64,000 nt of DNA from Dietzia alimentaria 72 (GCF_000226215.1 NZ_AGFF01000031.1:1-64000); one strand, 5' to 3'. Shown: positions 43,349 through 53,412, counted from the stretch's first letter. The notes: generated from the letters alone by a model not told the origin. Numbers and translations: made by a program.

Positions 43349-44173
43349 ATGTCGCGTACGACGACCCGCCGCCGCCCCCGGACCACCTCCTCCCCGACAC
43401 TGGCCTCGGCGCGAGACCTGCTCAGGCAGGTGAACCCGGCGGACGGCGTGCTGGGCAGTATCGTCGACCGCCGCGAGGTACCGCTGCCACGCGGGACGTG
43501 GGCGATCTTCGGGGCCGCGTTTGTGGGGTTCGCGACTCCGGTGATCGGGTTCGTGGAGATGGCCGAACGCGTCCGCACTGGCGCCAAGCTGCCGTTCGAT
43601 CAACCGGTCATGTTGTGGTTGCAGAAGCACCATTCGCCGCGGAACACGCGCATCGTCCGGGTGGTCACGGAATTGGGTGGGGTGACGGCCGTACCGTTGG
43701 TCGCGCTGGCCGCGGCGGGGTACCTGCGGGCGGTGCGGGGCAGTCGGCGCCCGGCCACACTGCTGACGGTGTCCCTGGTGGGGTCGACCGTCATCAATTC
43801 GGTGCTCAAGATCCTGTACCGGCGGGACCGGCCGGCGTTCTTCCCCCACATCGTGCAGGAGAAAAGCTTCTCGTTCCCCAGTGGTCACGCGATGGCCAGT
43901 GCCGCACTCGCCGGATGTGCGTGTGTGTTGGCGTGGCCGACGCCGTGGCGTGGCCGGGTGATCGCCGGGTCGATGGCGTACGTGCCGGCGATCGGTGTGA
44001 CGCGGATGTACCTGGGTGTGCATTTCCCGAGTGACATCCTGGCCGGGTGGTGCGTGAGTCTGGCGTGGGTGGGCGAGGTTGCTTCCATCATGTGGTTGGT
44101 GGACCGCCTCGATCATGCGCCGCGCCCGATGGTCCGCCGCAGGTCGCTGAGCATGCCGGTGGAAGCCCGATGA
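43349..44173 (+). CDS. PAP2-superfamily membrane phosphatase
   Basis: A 274-aa integral membrane phosphatase. All three PAP2 motifs are visible: [19 protein letters not shown] and [16 protein letters not shown]. Members dephosphorylate phosphatidic acid, phosphatidylglycerophosphate or undecaprenyl pyrophosphate on the outer membrane face. The N-terminal about 50 residues are basic and polar. Its stop overlaps the macro-domain start (ATGA). Confidence 0.9.
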   Translation: MSRTTTRRRPRTTSSPTLASARDLLRQVNPADGVLGSIVDRREVPLPRGTWAIFGAAFVGFATPVIGFVEMAERVRTGAKLPFDQPVMLWLQKHHSPRNTRIVRVVTELGGVTAVPLVALAAAGYLRAVRGSRRPATLLTVSLVGSTVINSVLKILYRRDRPAFFPHIVQEKSFSFPSGHAMASAALAGCACVLAWPTPWRGRVIAGSMAYVPAIGVTRMYLGVHFPSDILAGWCVSLAWVGEVASIMWLVDRLDHAPRPMVRRRSLSMPVEAR

Positions 44174-44706
44174 CGACGACGAGACGCCCCCGAATCGACC
44201 TGGACCACGGCGACATCACGCGGATGCGGGTGGACGCGGTGGTCAATGCCGCCAACAGTTCGCTGCTCGGTGGAGGCGGCGTGGACGGTGCCATCCATCG
44301 CGCGGGCGGGCCCACAATCCTCGCGGAGTGTCGCAAACTGAGGGCCGACCGGCTGTCCGAGGGGCTGCCGACCGGTCAGGCCGTCGCCACGGGCGCGGGC
44401 GATCTGCCGGCGCGGTGGGTGATCCACACTGTCGGCCCGGTATACGGCCGCTCCCCCGGCGATCGCCCGGGTGCCGAGTTGCTGGCCGACTGCTACCGCA
44501 ACAGCCTGGCGGTGGCTGACGAACTGGGTGCCCGCTCGGTGGCGTTCCCGCTCATCTCGGCCGGCGCCTACGGCTGGCCACGTGAGGATGCGATCCGCAC
44601 GGCCCTGAACACCCTGGCCGGTACCGACACGGACGTCGAGAACGCCACGCTGGTTCTGTTCGACGCCGACGCCCTGCGACTTGCCCAGTCACTCCTGCCT
44701 CGATGA
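44170..44706 (+). CDS. Macro-domain ADP-ribose-binding / deacetylase protein
   Basis: A 178-aa O-acetyl-ADP-ribose deacetylase-type macro domain. DAVVNAANSSLLGGGGVDGAIHRAGG is the ADP-ribose-binding segment (positions about 22-47), followed by IHTVGPVYG and FPLISAGAYGWP. It removes acetyl or ADP-ribose groups, or binds them. Translationally coupled to the PAP2 gene by ATGA, an association with no evident functional link. Confidence 0.92.
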   Translation: MTTTRRPRIDLDHGDITRMRVDAVVNAANSSLLGGGGVDGAIHRAGGPTILAECRKLRADRLSEGLPTGQAVATGAGDLPARWVIHTVGPVYGRSPGDRPGAELLADCYRNSLAVADELGARSVAFPLISAGAYGWPREDAIRTALNTLAGTDTDVENATLVLFDADALRLAQSLLPR

Positions 44707-44744
44707 ACGGGGCCGAATAGTCGCAGAGCGTCGGCGCGAGCGGG

Positions 44745-46748
44745 TCAGATGCGGTCGACCAGCAGCTTGGCGAATGCCGCCGGGTCGGTGAGCGTGCCGC
44801 CCTCCGCCAAAACGGCCGCACCCGAGATCAGACGCGCCGTGTCCTTGAGCTCGGGCGAGGTCGGCGCCTCCGAATACTGCGTGCGCAGACGCTCGACCAG
44901 CGGGTGCGTGGGGTTGAGCTCCAGGATCCGCTTGCTGGTGGGCATCTCCATCCCCGAGGCGCGATACATCGCCTCGAGCTGCGGGGTCATATCGAACTCG
45001 TCGCCCACCATGCAGGCCGCGGACTCGGTGAGCCGCTGCGACAGACGCACCTGCTTGACCTCGTCTGACAATTCCTCGCCCAGCCAGGTGAGCAGGTCGG
45101 CGTACTCGGCGGCGTCAGGCTCGTCCTTCTTCTCCGGCTGATCCGAGCCGAGGCCCGTCAGGTCCACGTCCCCCTTGGCCACCGAACGAAGACGCTTACC
45201 GTCGACCTCGCCGACGGCATCCACCCACACCTCGTCGACCGGGTCGGTGAGCACCAGCACCTCGACACCGCGTGCGCGGAACGCCTCCAGATGCGGGGAG
45301 TTCTCCACCGCGGCGCGGGATGTGCCGGTGAGGTAATAGATCTCGTCCTGCCCGTCGACCATGCGGGAGATGTACTCCGCGATCGTGGTGCCCACCTCGT
45401 CGTCGTCGCTTTCCGATGCGTCCCCCGAGGCGGGGCGAGTGGACTCAAAAGTGCTGATAGCCAGCAGCTGTGCGCGGGCGTCGACGTCGGCGATCAGTCC
45501 TTCCTTGAGGACCGCACCGAAGTTGGCCCAGAAGCTACGGAACTCCTCGGGCCGGTCGTTCTTGATCTGCTCGATGGTCTGCAGCACCCGCTTGACCAGC
45601 CGCTTGCGGATCGCCCGGATCTGGCGGTCCTGCTGCAGGATCTCCCGCGACACGTTAAGCGAGAGGTCCTGGGCGTCGACGATGCCCTTGACGAAGCGCA
45701 GGAACGGCGGGACCAGTTCCTCGCAGTCGTCCATGATGAACACGCGACGGACGTAGAGCTGGACGCCCCGCTTGGTGTCCGGGGAGAACAGATCGAACGG
45801 CGCCTGCGTGGGAAGGAACAGCAGGGCCTGGTATTCGAATGTGCCCTCCGCCTTGAGCGTGATGGTCTCCAGCGGCTCGTCCCAGGCGTGCGAGACGTGA
45901 CGGTAGAACTCGGCGTACTCCTCCTCGGAAACCTCCGACTTCGGCCGCGTCCACAGCGCCTTCTGCGAATTGAGCGTGACCGTCTCGGTGATGGTGTTCT
46001 CGGCTGAGACGTCGTTGGCCTCGTCGTCGTCCCCCTCCGGCTCCGGTGCCGGACGCTCTACCTCCATACGGATCGGCCAGGCGATGAAGTCCGAGTACGT
46101 GCGCACCACCCGGCGCAGGGTGGACTCCTCGGCGTAATCCGGGAGGGCGGCGTCCCCACCCGCCGGCTTGAGATCGAGGATCACCGAGGTGCCCTGTGGC
46201 GCATCTGCCTCCTCCTCGATCGTGTACGTGCCCTCACCGGTGGAGGTCCAGCGCGTTCCGGTGGCCTCGCCGGCCTTGCGAGTAACCAACGTGACCCGGT
46301 CCGACACCATGAACGTGGAGTAGAAACCGATGCCGAACTGGCCGATCAGATCCGCTGTGGCCTGCTCACTGATCTCTCCCGACTCCTGCGCCGCCTTGGC
46401 TGCCGCCAGCGCCTCACGCATCTGGCCCGTGCCCGACCTGGCGAGCGTTCCTATCAGATCCACGACCTCGTCACCGGACATGCCGATGCCGTTATCCTTG
46501 ATTGTCAGCGTTCGCGCCTGCGCATCCGCCGCCAACTCGATGTGCAGGTCCGAGACGTCCACGCCCAGCGAGGAATCTTGCAACGCCGCCAACCGCAGCT
46601 TGTCCAGCGCGTCGGATGAGTTGGAGATGACCTCACGAAGGAACGTATCCGGATTCGAATAGATCGAATGGATCATCAGATCCAACAGTTGGCGGGTCTC
46701 GGCCTGGAACTCCCTGGTCTCGGCGGCACCGGAGGTCTGCGGGCTCAT
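44745..46748 (-). CDS. htpG: Chaperone HtpG (Hsp90)
   Basis: A 667-aa Hsp90. The GHKL ATPase domain has REVISNSSDALDKLR, DNGIGM and IGQFGIGFYS; the middle domain contains FLPTQAPFDLF and VRRVFIMDD. Length is about 40 residues over E. coli HtpG, owing to acidic inserts such as PEPEGDDDEAND and SESDDDEVG. It works with DnaK in protein folding. No HspR-type inverted repeat was noticed upstream. Confidence 0.95.
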   Translation of the reverse strand: MSPQTSGAAETREFQAETRQLLDLMIHSIYSNPDTFLREVISNSSDALDKLRLAALQDSSLGVDVSDLHIELAADAQARTLTIKDNGIGMSGDEVVDLIGTLARSGTGQMREALAAAKAAQESGEISEQATADLIGQFGIGFYSTFMVSDRVTLVTRKAGEATGTRWTSTGEGTYTIEEEADAPQGTSVILDLKPAGGDAALPDYAEESTLRRVVRTYSDFIAWPIRMEVERPAPEPEGDDDEANDVSAENTITETVTLNSQKALWTRPKSEVSEEEYAEFYRHVSHAWDEPLETITLKAEGTFEYQALLFLPTQAPFDLFSPDTKRGVQLYVRRVFIMDDCEELVPPFLRFVKGIVDAQDLSLNVSREILQQDRQIRAIRKRLVKRVLQTIEQIKNDRPEEFRSFWANFGAVLKEGLIADVDARAQLLAISTFESTRPASGDASESDDDEVGTTIAEYISRMVDGQDEIYYLTGTSRAAVENSPHLEAFRARGVEVLVLTDPVDEVWVDAVGEVDGKRLRSVAKGDVDLTGLGSDQPEKKDEPDAAEYADLLTWLGEELSDEVKQVRLSQRLTESAACMVGDEFDMTPQLEAMYRASGMEMPTSKRILELNPTHPLVERLRTQYSEAPTSPELKDTARLISGAAVLAEGGTLTDPAAFAKLLVDRI

Positions 46749-46895
46749 GACTGTGGAGGGTCCTTTCTCACGTCGACCCGGGCTCGCACTGATTCTTGCC
46801 CGGGAGGGTCTCGGAACTTCTGATAAGGGTTAGGCGCGGGTGTCCGCGCAGTCATTGTCAACCTACTGTGAAGCTCAGACATTCCGGAGGTGCCC

Positions 46896-47483
46896 ATGAG
46901 GTCCACGCCCATCCCCCACGAACATCTGACAGTGCTCGATTCCGCCACCTCGCTCTTCGGCCGTGCCCTGACATCCGGACTCGACGGCGAGTGCGCCGCC
47001 TGCCCGGGCTGGACCCGCCGGGACTGCGCCAACCACGTCCTCGGCGGGGGGCTGCGTTACGCCGGCTACTTCACACGCCTGCCCGAGGTCGAGATCGCCG
47101 CGACCCGCACCACCGATCACGCCGGGGACCGCCCGGTCCCCGCTCTCCACAGGACCGCCGCCGGCCTGCGCAAACAGCTGGCGCAAGCCCCCGACGCCAC
47201 CGCGACCGTGAGGCATCGACTGGCGGACATCCCCGTCCACGACCTGCTCGCCCTGCGCGTGGTGGAACTCCTGGTCCACGCCCACGACCTGGATCCCTCG
47301 ACCTGGGCGACCCCGGAAGCTGAGGAACTAGCCGCCTGGGCCCTCGAGCACGGCCGCGACGTGGTGGAACTCATGAGAACCTTTGACGTGTTCGGCGCGG
47401 CCCTGCCCGTCGCCCTCGGCGCCGACGCCCGAACCCGCCTTCTCGCTCTCAGCGGGCGGGCGCCCGTGACCTCGGGGGTCTAG
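46896..47483 (+). CDS. DinB-like / mycothiol-dependent maleylpyruvate isomerase family protein
   Basis: A 195-aa four-helix-bundle protein of the MDMPI/TIGR03086-like group. Visible are CPGWTRRDCANHVLGGG (with a metal-ligand-type His) and RVVELLVHAHDLD, where two His residues complete the expected metal site. Members transfer mycothiol or act as metal-dependent isomerases; the substrate is unknown. The ATG at 46896 is preceded by CGGAGG. Confidence 0.78.
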   Translation: MRSTPIPHEHLTVLDSATSLFGRALTSGLDGECAACPGWTRRDCANHVLGGGLRYAGYFTRLPEVEIAATRTTDHAGDRPVPALHRTAAGLRKQLAQAPDATATVRHRLADIPVHDLLALRVVELLVHAHDLDPSTWATPEAEELAAWALEHGRDVVELMRTFDVFGAALPVALGADARTRLLALSGRAPVTSGV

Positions 47484-47567
47484 TCCTGAGCCTGCGCGGG
47501 TATTAGCGTCATACCCAGACTGACGCCGCCCGGCGCCGGCCGAGCCACCCAGGCGAGAGGATCTCTC

Positions 47568-47996
47568 ATGGCGCTGAGCAGCAGCATCTATATCTCGTTT
47601 CCCGGCAACGCCGCCGAGGCTTTCCCGTACTACGCCGACCTCTTCGGTGGAGACCTCGACGTGGCCACCTATGACGCCATGCCGGCGATGGAGGGACTCC
47701 CTTTCACCCCTCCACCCGGGTCCGTAGCCCACGGCGTCATGACCGCCCCCGGACTCACCATCTCCGGGGGCGACAACATGGGCGAGCACCTCCCGCAGCT
47801 CGCCAGCGACGTCTACTCGTTCCTGCTCACCTTTGACACCGTCGACGAGGCCCACGACTTCCTCGGCAAGGTCACCGAGACCGGTGGTGAGATCGCGATG
47901 CCGTTCGAGCTGGCCCCTTGGGGCGAGATGTACGGGCAGGTCCACGACAAGTTTGGCATTCGCTGGGCCGTCAACGTGCCCGGTACTCCCAGCTGA
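47568..47996 (+). CDS. PhnB-like VOC-superfamily protein
   Basis: A 142-aa vicinal-oxygen-chelate fold protein: ISFPGNAAEAFPYYADLFGG at the N-terminus, a SVAHGVMTAPGLTISGGD strand pair, and the C-terminal WGEMYGQVHDKFGIRWAVNV typical of PhnB/glyoxalase-like proteins. Function is not assignable. It precedes an SDR gene by 61 bp. Confidence 0.87.
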   Translation: MALSSSIYISFPGNAAEAFPYYADLFGGDLDVATYDAMPAMEGLPFTPPPGSVAHGVMTAPGLTISGGDNMGEHLPQLASDVYSFLLTFDTVDEAHDFLGKVTETGGEIAMPFELAPWGEMYGQVHDKFGIRWAVNVPGTPS

Positions 47997-48057
47997 TTTT
48001 TGTCCCGCGCTGACGTACCGCCCGTACCGATCAGGATCGCTTGTTACCGTTCACCTC

Positions 48058-48834
48058 ATGGATATCTCTGGAGCAAGTGCCATCGTCACGGGCGGTGCGT
48101 CGGGCATCGGCGCCGCCGTCGTCCGTCAGCTCGCCGCGAAGGGCGCCAAGGTCGTGGTGGCGGACCTCAACGCCGACAAGGGCGAAGCCCTGGCGAACGA
48201 GGTCGGGGGCGTGTTCGTGTCCGTCGACGTGACCAAGACCGACCAGAACGAGAAGGCCATCGCCGCAGCCCTCGAACTGGGCCCTCTGCGCTACCTCGTC
48301 AACTCCGCCGGCATCGGCTGGGCGCAGCGCACCATCGGCCGCGACGGCGAGTACTCGTCGGCCTTCGACCTGGACTCGTTCCGCAAGGTCATCGAGATCA
48401 ACCTCATCGGGTCCTTTGACATGCTGCGGCTGGCCGCCACCAAGATGAGCCTCAACGAGCCCGACGCCGACGGCCAGAAGGGCGCCATCGTCAATATGGC
48501 CTCCGTCGCCGCGTTCGACGGCCAGATCGGCCAGGCCGCCTACTCCGCCTCCAAGGGCGGAATCGTGGGTCTGACCCTGCCCGTCGCTCGCGACCTCTCG
48601 TCCGCGGGTATTCGCCTCAACACCGTCGCCCCCGGCCTGATCGACACCCCGATCTACGGTGAGGGCCCGGACTCCGAGGCGTTCAAGGCCAAGCTGGGCG
48701 AGAGCGTTCTGTTCCCCAAGCGCCTCGGTTCGGGCGACGAGCTCGCCTCGATGGTCATGGAGCTGCTCGGGAACCCGTACATGAATGCGCAGACCATCCG
48801 CGTCGACGGTGGTATCCGGATGCCACCGAAGTGA
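48058..48834 (+). CDS. SDR oxidoreductase, 3-hydroxyacyl-CoA dehydrogenase type-2-like
   Basis: A 258-aa SDR. The TGGASGIG cofactor motif, VVADLN (Asp favouring NAD+), NSAG, Ser in NMASVAAFDG, and YSASKGG active site are present. Overall similarity is to HSD17B10-type 3-hydroxyacyl-CoA dehydrogenases. TACCGT ends 7 nt before the ATG and no ribosome site is visible, which suggests a leaderless mRNA. A strong hairpin follows. Confidence 0.88.
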   Translation: MDISGASAIVTGGASGIGAAVVRQLAAKGAKVVVADLNADKGEALANEVGGVFVSVDVTKTDQNEKAIAAALELGPLRYLVNSAGIGWAQRTIGRDGEYSSAFDLDSFRKVIEINLIGSFDMLRLAATKMSLNEPDADGQKGAIVNMASVAAFDGQIGQAAYSASKGGIVGLTLPVARDLSSAGIRLNTVAPGLIDTPIYGEGPDSEAFKAKLGESVLFPKRLGSGDELASMVMELLGNPYMNAQTIRVDGGIRMPPK

Positions 48835-48855
48835 CCTGACCGGTCACCGCTCGCG

Positions 48856-48892
48856 AGAGGGTCCCACCGATTTCCATTCGGTGGGGCCCTCT
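48856..48892. terminator. Bidirectional hairpin between the SDR and gluD genes
   Basis: AGAGGGTCCCACCGA (48856-48870) pairs with TCGGTGGGGCCCTCT (48878-48892), 15 bp with one wobble pair and a 7-nt loop. TCTGTGTT follows on the plus strand. Confidence 0.88.
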
Positions 48893-48911
48893 TCTGTGTT
48901 CGCCGGCCGGG

Positions 48912-49742
48912 TCAGGCTTTGGCGCGGCGCTTCTTGAGCCGGCCCTCGAGATACACGGCCAGTTTGGTGAGGGAGTAGTTGATGATGATGAACAGGACGC
49001 CCGCCACGATGTACGCCGGAACAGTGTTGGCGTAGGCCGAGCCGAGGGTCTTGGACCAGTTGAGCAGCTCCAGGTACGTGATGCCGTAGCCCAGCGCGGA
49101 GTCCTTGAGAACGACGACGAGTTGGCCGACGAGCGCCGGCAGCATGGCCGTGAGCGCCTGGGGCAGCTGGATCGACCGCAACACCTGGCCGGGGCTGAGT
49201 CCCACCGCCAGACCTGCTTCGGACTGCCCACTGGGCAGCCCGTGGACACCCGAACGGACGAGCTCCGCGATAACCGCGCCGTTGTAGAGCGTGAGTGCGG
49301 TGACCACGGCGGCGAGTGGTGCGTACTCGTTGGGCACGATGTCCGAGGTGGCGAAGTAGCCGAAGTAACCGAACACCATCATCAGTAGCACCGGAACCGC
49401 GCGGAAGAACTCCACGATCACGCCACAGAACCACCGCACTGGCGCGAACGGGGAGAGCCTGCCCATGCCGAACACCAAGCCGAAGATCACCGCGAGAACG
49501 ATCGCGATCCCCGCCGCGGTGAACGTGCCCTTGAGACCCGGGACGATGTAGGACTTCCACACCGCGGGGTCGGTGACGAAGGGCTTCCACATCTCGGGCT
49601 GCAGCTGGTTGGCCTCGTCGAACTTGAGGTAGACGACGTAGCCGATCGCCAGCACCACGACCGCACCGAGCACGGTGAGGATCTTGTGGCGGAGGCGGGC
49701 CTTGGGACCCGGAGCGTCAAAGAGGACGGCCTGGGTGCTCAT
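48912..49742 (-). CDS. gluD: Glutamate ABC transporter permease (GluD-like)
   Basis: A 276-aa polar-amino-acid ABC permease (HisM type). It has five to six hydrophobic segments; EFFRAVPVLLMMVFGYF and the EAA loop region EAGLAVGLSPGQVLRSIQLPQAL are typical. ATG overlaps the gluC stop (ATGA). Last gene of a gluA-B-C-D-ordered operon, as in Corynebacterium, where it imports glutamate. Confidence 0.88.
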   Translation of the reverse strand: MSTQAVLFDAPGPKARLRHKILTVLGAVVVLAIGYVVYLKFDEANQLQPEMWKPFVTDPAVWKSYIVPGLKGTFTAAGIAIVLAVIFGLVFGMGRLSPFAPVRWFCGVIVEFFRAVPVLLMMVFGYFGYFATSDIVPNEYAPLAAVVTALTLYNGAVIAELVRSGVHGLPSGQSEAGLAVGLSPGQVLRSIQLPQALTAMLPALVGQLVVVLKDSALGYGITYLELLNWSKTLGSAYANTVPAYIVAGVLFIIINYSLTKLAVYLEGRLKKRRAKA

Positions 49743-50401
49743 CGCTTCACCGCCAGCTTCCGGGACAGCGAGGTGGTCCACAGCCCGATGGGCAGCGTCA
49801 GGACCACAAAGACCATGGCGAAGAAGAAGAACATCGGCAGGCTGGCTCCCTCGTTCTCCGTGATGACCTGGAGCAGACCGGCGGAGTCTCCGACGCCGAT
49901 GACGGCCGCGACCGTGGAGTTCTTGATGAGAGCGATGACCACCGAGCCGAGCGGGGCTATGGAGCCGCGGAACGCCTGGGGCAGGATCACCTCTCGCAGC
50001 GACTGCCCGAAGCCCAGCCCGATCGAGCGGGCGGCCTCGGCCTGGCCGACCGGCACCGTGTTGACGCCCGACCGCAGGGCCTCACAGATGTAGGCCGCGT
50101 GGTACACCGCCAGCATGATCGCCGCCCACCAGAACGCGTTGCGGGCGAAGTCATCCGAGACCGAGAGCTGCAGTATAAAGGACAACCCCAGGATGCTGAA
50201 GACCATCAGCAGCGTCAACGGAAGGTTGCGGAACGTGTTGACGTACGACGTGCCCAGGCCACGCAGCACCGCGACCGGCGACACACGGAGAATCGCGATG
50301 AAGGTGCCCAGGACCAGAGCACCGAGAGTGCCCAGGATCGAGAGCTGGATCGTGACCCAGACCGCCCCGAGGACGTCGTAGTTCGCGAAGAGGTCGCCCA
50401 T
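49739..50401 (-). CDS. gluC: Glutamate ABC transporter permease (GluC-like)
   Basis: A 220-aa permease. TFRNLPLTLLMVFSILGL and the EAA motif EAARSIGLGFGQSLREVILPQAFRG (about positions 118-142) pair it with GluD to form the channel. Third gene in the operon, 74 bp after gluB and overlapping gluD by 4 bp. Confidence 0.88.
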   Translation of the reverse strand: MGDLFANYDVLGAVWVTIQLSILGTLGALVLGTFIAILRVSPVAVLRGLGTSYVNTFRNLPLTLLMVFSILGLSFILQLSVSDDFARNAFWWAAIMLAVYHAAYICEALRSGVNTVPVGQAEAARSIGLGFGQSLREVILPQAFRGSIAPLGSVVIALIKNSTVAAVIGVGDSAGLLQVITENEGASLPMFFFFAMVFVVLTLPIGLWTTSLSRKLAVKR

Positions 50402-50475
50402 TGCTCACCTTCCGTGAGATGTCCGGGTCGCCGCGCCGTCTCAGTGCTCAGGCGCGGCGACCGTTGAGGGTCGGA

Positions 50476-51291
50476 TCAGGAGCAGGCGTCCGGCTCGGGC
50501 GGGTTGCCCTCCCCCGGCGTGAAGCCGGCCGCACCGAGGTTGTCGTCGACCGCCGTTTCCCAACTGCCGTCGGAAATCATCTCGCGGATGGCCTCGTTGA
50601 TCTGCTCGCACTTCTCGGTGTCGCCCTTGGCGATGCCGATGCCGTACCGCTCCTCGGTGAACGGCTTGCCGACCAACTTGAGCTTGCCCTTGTACTGATC
50701 TTGCGAGGCGTAGCCGGCGAGGATCGTGTCATCCGTGGTCAGCGCGTCGACCGCGTTGGACATCAGCGCCGAGACGCACTCGGAGTAGGTGCCGAACTCC
50801 TGCAGGTTGACTCCCGGTACCTCTTCCTTGACCGTCTGGGCCGAGGTGGACCCGGAGACCGAACAGAGTCGTTTGCCGTCGAGCGAGTCCGGGCCGGTGA
50901 TCGAATCGTCGTCCGCGCGGATCAGAAGGTCCTGGCCGGCGATGAAGTACGGTCCCGCGAACCCGACCTTCTCTTTGCGGGAGTCGGTGATGGAGTAGGT
51001 GGCCACGATCATGTCGACCTGTCCGGTCTCGAGGAGGGTCTCCCGCTGGGCGCTGGGCGCCTGGACCCACTCGATGTCATCCTCGGAGGTCCCGAGCTGG
51101 TCCGCGACGTACTTGGCCACGTCCACGTCGAGTCCGGTGTACTCACTGCCCTCCTTGAGTCCGAGACCCGGCTGATCGAACTTGATGCCGACCTTGAGCT
51201 GGCCCTCCCCGTCATCGTCCGAGCTGCAGGCGGTCAGACCGAGTGCGAGGGCTACGGCCGCGGTGGCCGCTCCGATTCGTCGAATGTTCAT
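50476..51291 (-). CDS. gluB: Glutamate ABC transporter solute-binding lipoprotein (GluB-like)
   Basis: A 271-aa family 3 solute-binding protein. The signal peptide ends at lipobox LTAC (about residue 22). The ligand-binding core includes GLDVDVAKYVADQLG, QVDMIVATYSITDSRKEKV and FAGPYFIAGQDLLIR. Two Cys (KRLCSVSG and YSECVSAL) could form a disulfide, as in GluB of Corynebacterium. GAGGAG precedes the ATG at 51291; the frame extends upstream without homology. Confidence 0.9.
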   Translation of the reverse strand: MNIRRIGAATAAVALALGLTACSSDDDGEGQLKVGIKFDQPGLGLKEGSEYTGLDVDVAKYVADQLGTSEDDIEWVQAPSAQRETLLETGQVDMIVATYSITDSRKEKVGFAGPYFIAGQDLLIRADDDSITGPDSLDGKRLCSVSGSTSAQTVKEEVPGVNLQEFGTYSECVSALMSNAVDALTTDDTILAGYASQDQYKGKLKLVGKPFTEERYGIGIAKGDTEKCEQINEAIREMISDGSWETAVDDNLGAAGFTPGEGNPPEPDACS

Positions 51292-51346
51292 GACTACTCC
51301 TCGTGAGGTGGGTTGATGGGTCTGGGAGGTCGTCCGCGGACGACGA

Positions 51347-52081
51347 CTAGTTGGTGAGGATCTTGGAGAGGAAATCCTTGGCTCTGTCGCTTTGGGGATT
51401 GGTGAAGAACTCCTCGGGGGTCGCCTGCTCGACAAGCTCCCCGTCGGCCATGAAGATCACCCTGTCGGCAGCCTTGCGGGCGAAGCCCATCTCGTGGGTC
51501 ACCACGACCATCGTCATGCCGGACTTGGCCAGGCCCGTCATCACGTCGAGGACCTCGTTGATCATCTCCGGGTCCAGAGCCGAGGTGGGCTCGTCAAAGA
51601 GCATGACCTTGGGGTCCATCGCCAGGGACCGGGCGATCGCCACGCGCTGCTGCTGACCACCGGACAGCTGGGCCGGGTACTTGCCGGACTGATGGTCCAC
51701 ACCGACGCGCTCCAGCAGTTCCATGGCACGCTTCTCCGCCTCGGCCTTTTTTTGCTTACGCACCTTGATCGGACCGAGGGTCACGTTCTCGAGAATCGTC
51801 TTGTGGGCAAAGAGGTTGAAAGACTGAAACACCATGCCCACGTCGGCGCGGAGTTTGGCCAGTGCTTTGCCCTCTTCCGGCAGCGGCTTCCCGTCGATCG
51901 AGATGGACCCGGACTCGAAGGTCTCCAGACGGTTGATGGTCCGGCACAACGTCGACTTGCCAGAGCCCGACGGGCCGATCACCACCACGACCTCGCCCTG
52001 CTCGATAGACAAGTTGATGTCCTTGAGAGCCTGGAAGTCGCCGAAGTGCTTATTGACGCCTGAGATCTCGACGAGTGCCAT
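51347..52081 (-). CDS. gluA: Glutamate ABC transporter ATP-binding protein (GluA-like)
   Basis: A 244-aa ABC ATPase: Walker [10 protein letters not shown], signature LSGGQQQR, Walker [12 protein letters not shown] and switch His in VVTHEM. First gene of the operon. TATGAT lies 6 nt before the ATG and no ribosome site is seen, so the operon mRNA is probably leaderless. Divergent from the desaturase gene. Confidence 0.92.
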   Translation of the reverse strand: MALVEISGVNKHFGDFQALKDINLSIEQGEVVVVIGPSGSGKSTLCRTINRLETFESGSISIDGKPLPEEGKALAKLRADVGMVFQSFNLFAHKTILENVTLGPIKVRKQKKAEAEKRAMELLERVGVDHQSGKYPAQLSGGQQQRVAIARSLAMDPKVMLFDEPTSALDPEMINEVLDVMTGLAKSGMTMVVVTHEMGFARKAADRVIFMADGELVEQATPEEFFTNPQSDRAKDFLSKILTN

Positions 52082-52141
52082 TCACGGATCATAAACGCCC
52101 GATGATGGTTTCGAGTCCTACTCGGACGAACCCGAAACCGG

Positions 52142-52170
52142 TGGACAACCCGGTCGAGGCTCCGTACCTT
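52142..52170 (+). promoter_or_regulatory. Promoter of the first desaturase
   Basis: TGGACA (52142-52147) and TACCTT (52165-52170) are separated by 17 bp, close to vegetative consensus. The -10 ends 6 nt before the ATG at 52177, which predicts a leaderless transcript. Confidence 0.6.
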
Positions 52171-52176
52171 CTGCCC

Positions 52177-53412
52177 ATGGCGATATCAGATGTCAGAGAG
52201 TATGCCCATCTCTCCGCCCGGGACGTCGAGGCGATCGGGGTCGAACTCGACGCTATCCGCCACGAGATCTCGGACTCGCTGGGGGACACCGACCGCCGCT
52301 ACATCCAGAAGACCATACGGATTCAGCGCGGGCTCGTCACCGCTGGTCGCGCTGTGCTGCTGTTCTCCGGCCACCGCCCCGCGTGGGTGCTGGGGACCGG
52401 GCTGCTGGCTGCGGGCAAAATCATCGAGAACATGGAACTCGGGCACAACGTGATGCACGGGCAATGGGATTGGATGAACGATCCTGAGGTGCACTCCAGC
52501 ACCTGGGAGTGGGACATCGTGGGCACCTCGGAGCACTGGAAAGCCACCCACAATTATCACCATCACAAGTACACAAATATCCTAGGTATGGATGACGACG
52601 TGGGGTACGGCGTTGTCCGCGTGACTCGCGATCAACCGTGGAACCCTGCGTACTCGCTCAACCTGGTGTGGAACACCGTGCTCGCGGTTGCTTTTCAATG
52701 GGGAGTGGGCGTCCAGCACCTGGAGATCGCCCCCGGCACGATCAATTCCTCCGGCTGGCCCGAGCAGAAGCGCCGGATCGGACAATTCCTCAACAAGGCC
52801 CGCAAGCAGGTGGGCAAGGACTACGTGTGGTGGCCGATTCTCTCCGGTGGGGACCGGAAGACCACCTTCACGGCCAACGCGACCGCGAACGTCATTCGGA
52901 ACCTTTGGTCCAACGCCGTAATCTTCTGCGGGCATTTCCCCGATGGCGCGGACAAATTCACGCTCAAGGATCTGGAGGAGGAGACTCAGGCTCAGTGGTA
53001 CCTCCGGCAGATGCTGGGTTCGGCCAACTTCACCGGCAGCCAACTAACGCACTTCATGTCCGGAAACCTTTCGTTCCAGATCGAGCATCACCTGTTTCCC
53101 ACGCTCCCGTCCAACAGGTACGCGGAGATCTCGGAGAAGGTCCAGGACGTGTGCCGCCGCTGGGACCTGCCGTACACGACGGGCCCGTTGTACAGGCAGT
53201 ACTGGCAGTCGTGGCGGACCATTGCCCGGTTGTCCCTGCCCGACCGACTACTCACCGACACCTCCGACGATGCTACGGAGACGCGCTCGGAGAAGATGTT
53301 TGAGGGGACGCCGAGAGAGTACGACGACCACGAGGGTCCCCGCTCCGGACTGGTCACAGCGCTGCGCCACCACAACCCCCGGAGACTTCGCAATCTGACG
53401 CGGACGGCCTGA
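52177..53412 (+). CDS. Membrane acyl-CoA/acyl-lipid desaturase (paralog 1)
   Basis: A 411-aa membrane di-iron desaturase. The three histidine boxes are H90-x3-H94 (GHNVMHGQWDW), H125-x2-HHH (HNYHHHKYTN) and H304-H305 (QIEHHLFP). The layout matches DesA3-like actinobacterial stearoyl-CoA delta-9 desaturases with a linoleoyl-CoA-desaturase-type third box. It would introduce the double bond needed before C10 methylation by TmsAB (inference). A paralog with the same N-terminus (MAISDV-EYAHL) is at 61815-63020. The stop overlaps the start of the next gene (TGATG). Confidence 0.92.
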   Translation: MAISDVREYAHLSARDVEAIGVELDAIRHEISDSLGDTDRRYIQKTIRIQRGLVTAGRAVLLFSGHRPAWVLGTGLLAAGKIIENMELGHNVMHGQWDWMNDPEVHSSTWEWDIVGTSEHWKATHNYHHHKYTNILGMDDDVGYGVVRVTRDQPWNPAYSLNLVWNTVLAVAFQWGVGVQHLEIAPGTINSSGWPEQKRRIGQFLNKARKQVGKDYVWWPILSGGDRKTTFTANATANVIRNLWSNAVIFCGHFPDGADKFTLKDLEEETQAQWYLRQMLGSANFTGSQLTHFMSGNLSFQIEHHLFPTLPSNRYAEISEKVQDVCRRWDLPYTTGPLYRQYWQSWRTIARLSLPDRLLTDTSDDATETRSEKMFEGTPREYDDHEGPRSGLVTALRHHNPRRLRNLTRTA